A stretch of 64,000 nt of DNA from an uncultured Dermabacter sp. GTDB taxonomy: Bacteria > Actinomycetota > Actinomycetes > Actinomycetales > Dermabacteraceae. The stretch lies in NCBI GenBank assembly GCA_947252755.1, contig CAMXWV010000010.1:1-64000 (forward strand), written 5' to 3'. The notes under the pieces are model-generated. The model saw only the letters and a program-made list of their open reading frames with translations. It was not told the DNA's origin and made no database searches. Made by a program: the position numbers and the translations under genes. Below, piece after piece: positions 63,620-64,000 of the stretch (position 1 is its first letter; each line of letters starts with the position of its first letter).

Positions 63620-64000
63620 ATGACATCCGCGCCGCTTCCCGTTCCAGGACTGGCGGACACGATTGACCAGGTGCTGCGCAGCGCCTCAGCTGTTCTCTGT
63701 CCGGAGGAGTTCGCGGAGCTCGCGCAGTTGGCGGGCGCATTTGTCTCCGGTCCCGGCCCGGCGCTGCAGGCGCGCTTGGAGGCGTTCGCTGACGAGCAGG
63801 GGGCGGCAGGGTCGAACTGGATGGCGTCCGCGTGGACGCGCCTGTATCTGGAGGATCGCGGACCGCTGCAGACCACCACGAATGTGGGTTTTCAGCTGCA
63901 TGTTCCCCACTACCAGCCGGGCATTGACGGGATTGTGGCGCTGATCCATCAGGCTGCCGCGGTGCACCTGGCTGAAGCCGCGGGTGCTACCGAACCCGAG
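63620..64000 (+). CDS. Choline/carnitine O-acyltransferase, N-terminal part (cut by window end)
   Basis: The frame opens at ATG 63620 behind GGAAGGAGA and stays open to the end of the window (127 codons). It reads LPVPGLADTIDQVLRS, then GAAGSNWMASAWTRLYLEDR and GPLQTTTNVGFQL, matching the N-terminal region of choline/carnitine acyltransferases, in which WxxxWxxxxYLxxRxPL leads to the active-site tunnel. These enzymes move acyl groups between CoA and carnitine or choline. The catalytic His lies beyond the window, so activity cannot be judged. The gene is best known from eukaryotes and is patchy in bacteria. Confidence 0.7.
   Translation, partial: MTSAPLPVPGLADTIDQVLRSASAVLCPEEFAELAQLAGAFVSGPGPALQARLEAFADEQGAAGSNWMASAWTRLYLEDRGPLQTTTNVGFQLHVPHYQPGIDGIVALIHQAAAVHLAEAAGATEPE

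Overview
The window is GC-rich chromosomal DNA of an actinobacterium (Actinomycetota, probably Micrococcales; Dermabacteraceae-like is a guess). The evidence is the gene content: a WhiB7 regulator, UvrD2, an AdnA/AdnB-type helicase-nuclease pair, DUF3107, DUF3117, DUF5679, a monomeric NADP isocitrate dehydrogenase and the succinylase DAP pathway. GTG starts are frequent, 4-base ATGA/GTGA overlaps between genes are common, and several genes appear to be leaderless. Two blocks follow the order known from Mycobacterium tuberculosis: whiB7-uvrD2-nudC-phosphotransferase-adnB-adnA-tetR-DUF3107-rhlE, and dapC/dapD/dapE-LOG-DUF3117-OMT-tatB-mrp-DUF1003-MgtE_N. I see no rRNA, tRNA, insertion sequence, prophage or CRISPR array.

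Layout. 1-0.47 kb: a non-coding repeat element, then a strong terminator. 0.48-7.2 kb (minus strand): a sugar ABC transporter with no ATPase, EttA, a HAD hydrolase and a PDZ/Lon-like protease. 7.2-9.85 kb: a zincin-fold protein, a Nudix hydrolase and an antisense-overlapping YgjP-type metallopeptidase. 9.85-10.53 kb: no gene, but a cluster of four DnaA boxes and a promoter-to-terminator unit that looks like a structured small RNA. 10.5-25 kb: a stress and genome-maintenance island (DUF5679, WhiB7 with leader uORF, UvrD2, NudC, phosphotransferase, AdnB, AdnA, TetR, DUF3107, DEAD-box helicase).

25.1-31.3 kb: MarC, a PHP phosphoesterase, a prolidase-type peptidase, an MgtE_N/CBS protein, DUF1003 and Mrp. 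31.3-33.7 kb: TatB, an O-methyltransferase, DUF3117, a 71-residue membrane peptide and a LOG-family protein. 33.8-40.7 kb: lysine/DAP biosynthesis (dapE, dapD, dapC) with an FAD/NAD-binding protein, citrate synthase and a 7Fe ferredoxin. 40.7-48.8 kb: a small membrane protein, TypA and a peptide ABC importer. 49-54.1 kb: pgi, pfkA and icd. 54.2-60.7 kb: a TauE-like permease, then a tightly overlapped MFS-PPK2-GNAT-Tpx operon, DUF808, YdcF and a phosphoribosyltransferase. 60.8-64 kb: a mismatch glycosylase, YceI, DUF429 and the start of a choline/carnitine acyltransferase cut by the window edge.

The observations I rate highest are the complete WhiB7 control region (A-tract promoter, 33-codon uORF, attenuator-like hairpins) and the unassigned DnaA-box/structured-RNA region at 9.9-10.35 kb. 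Next come the apparently inactive AdnA motor, the set of TANNNT-N6/7-start leaderless promoters and the perfect 14-bp palindrome before icd. Three genes (whiB7 uORF, DUF3117, carnitine acyltransferase fragment) are short or truncated and easily missed.
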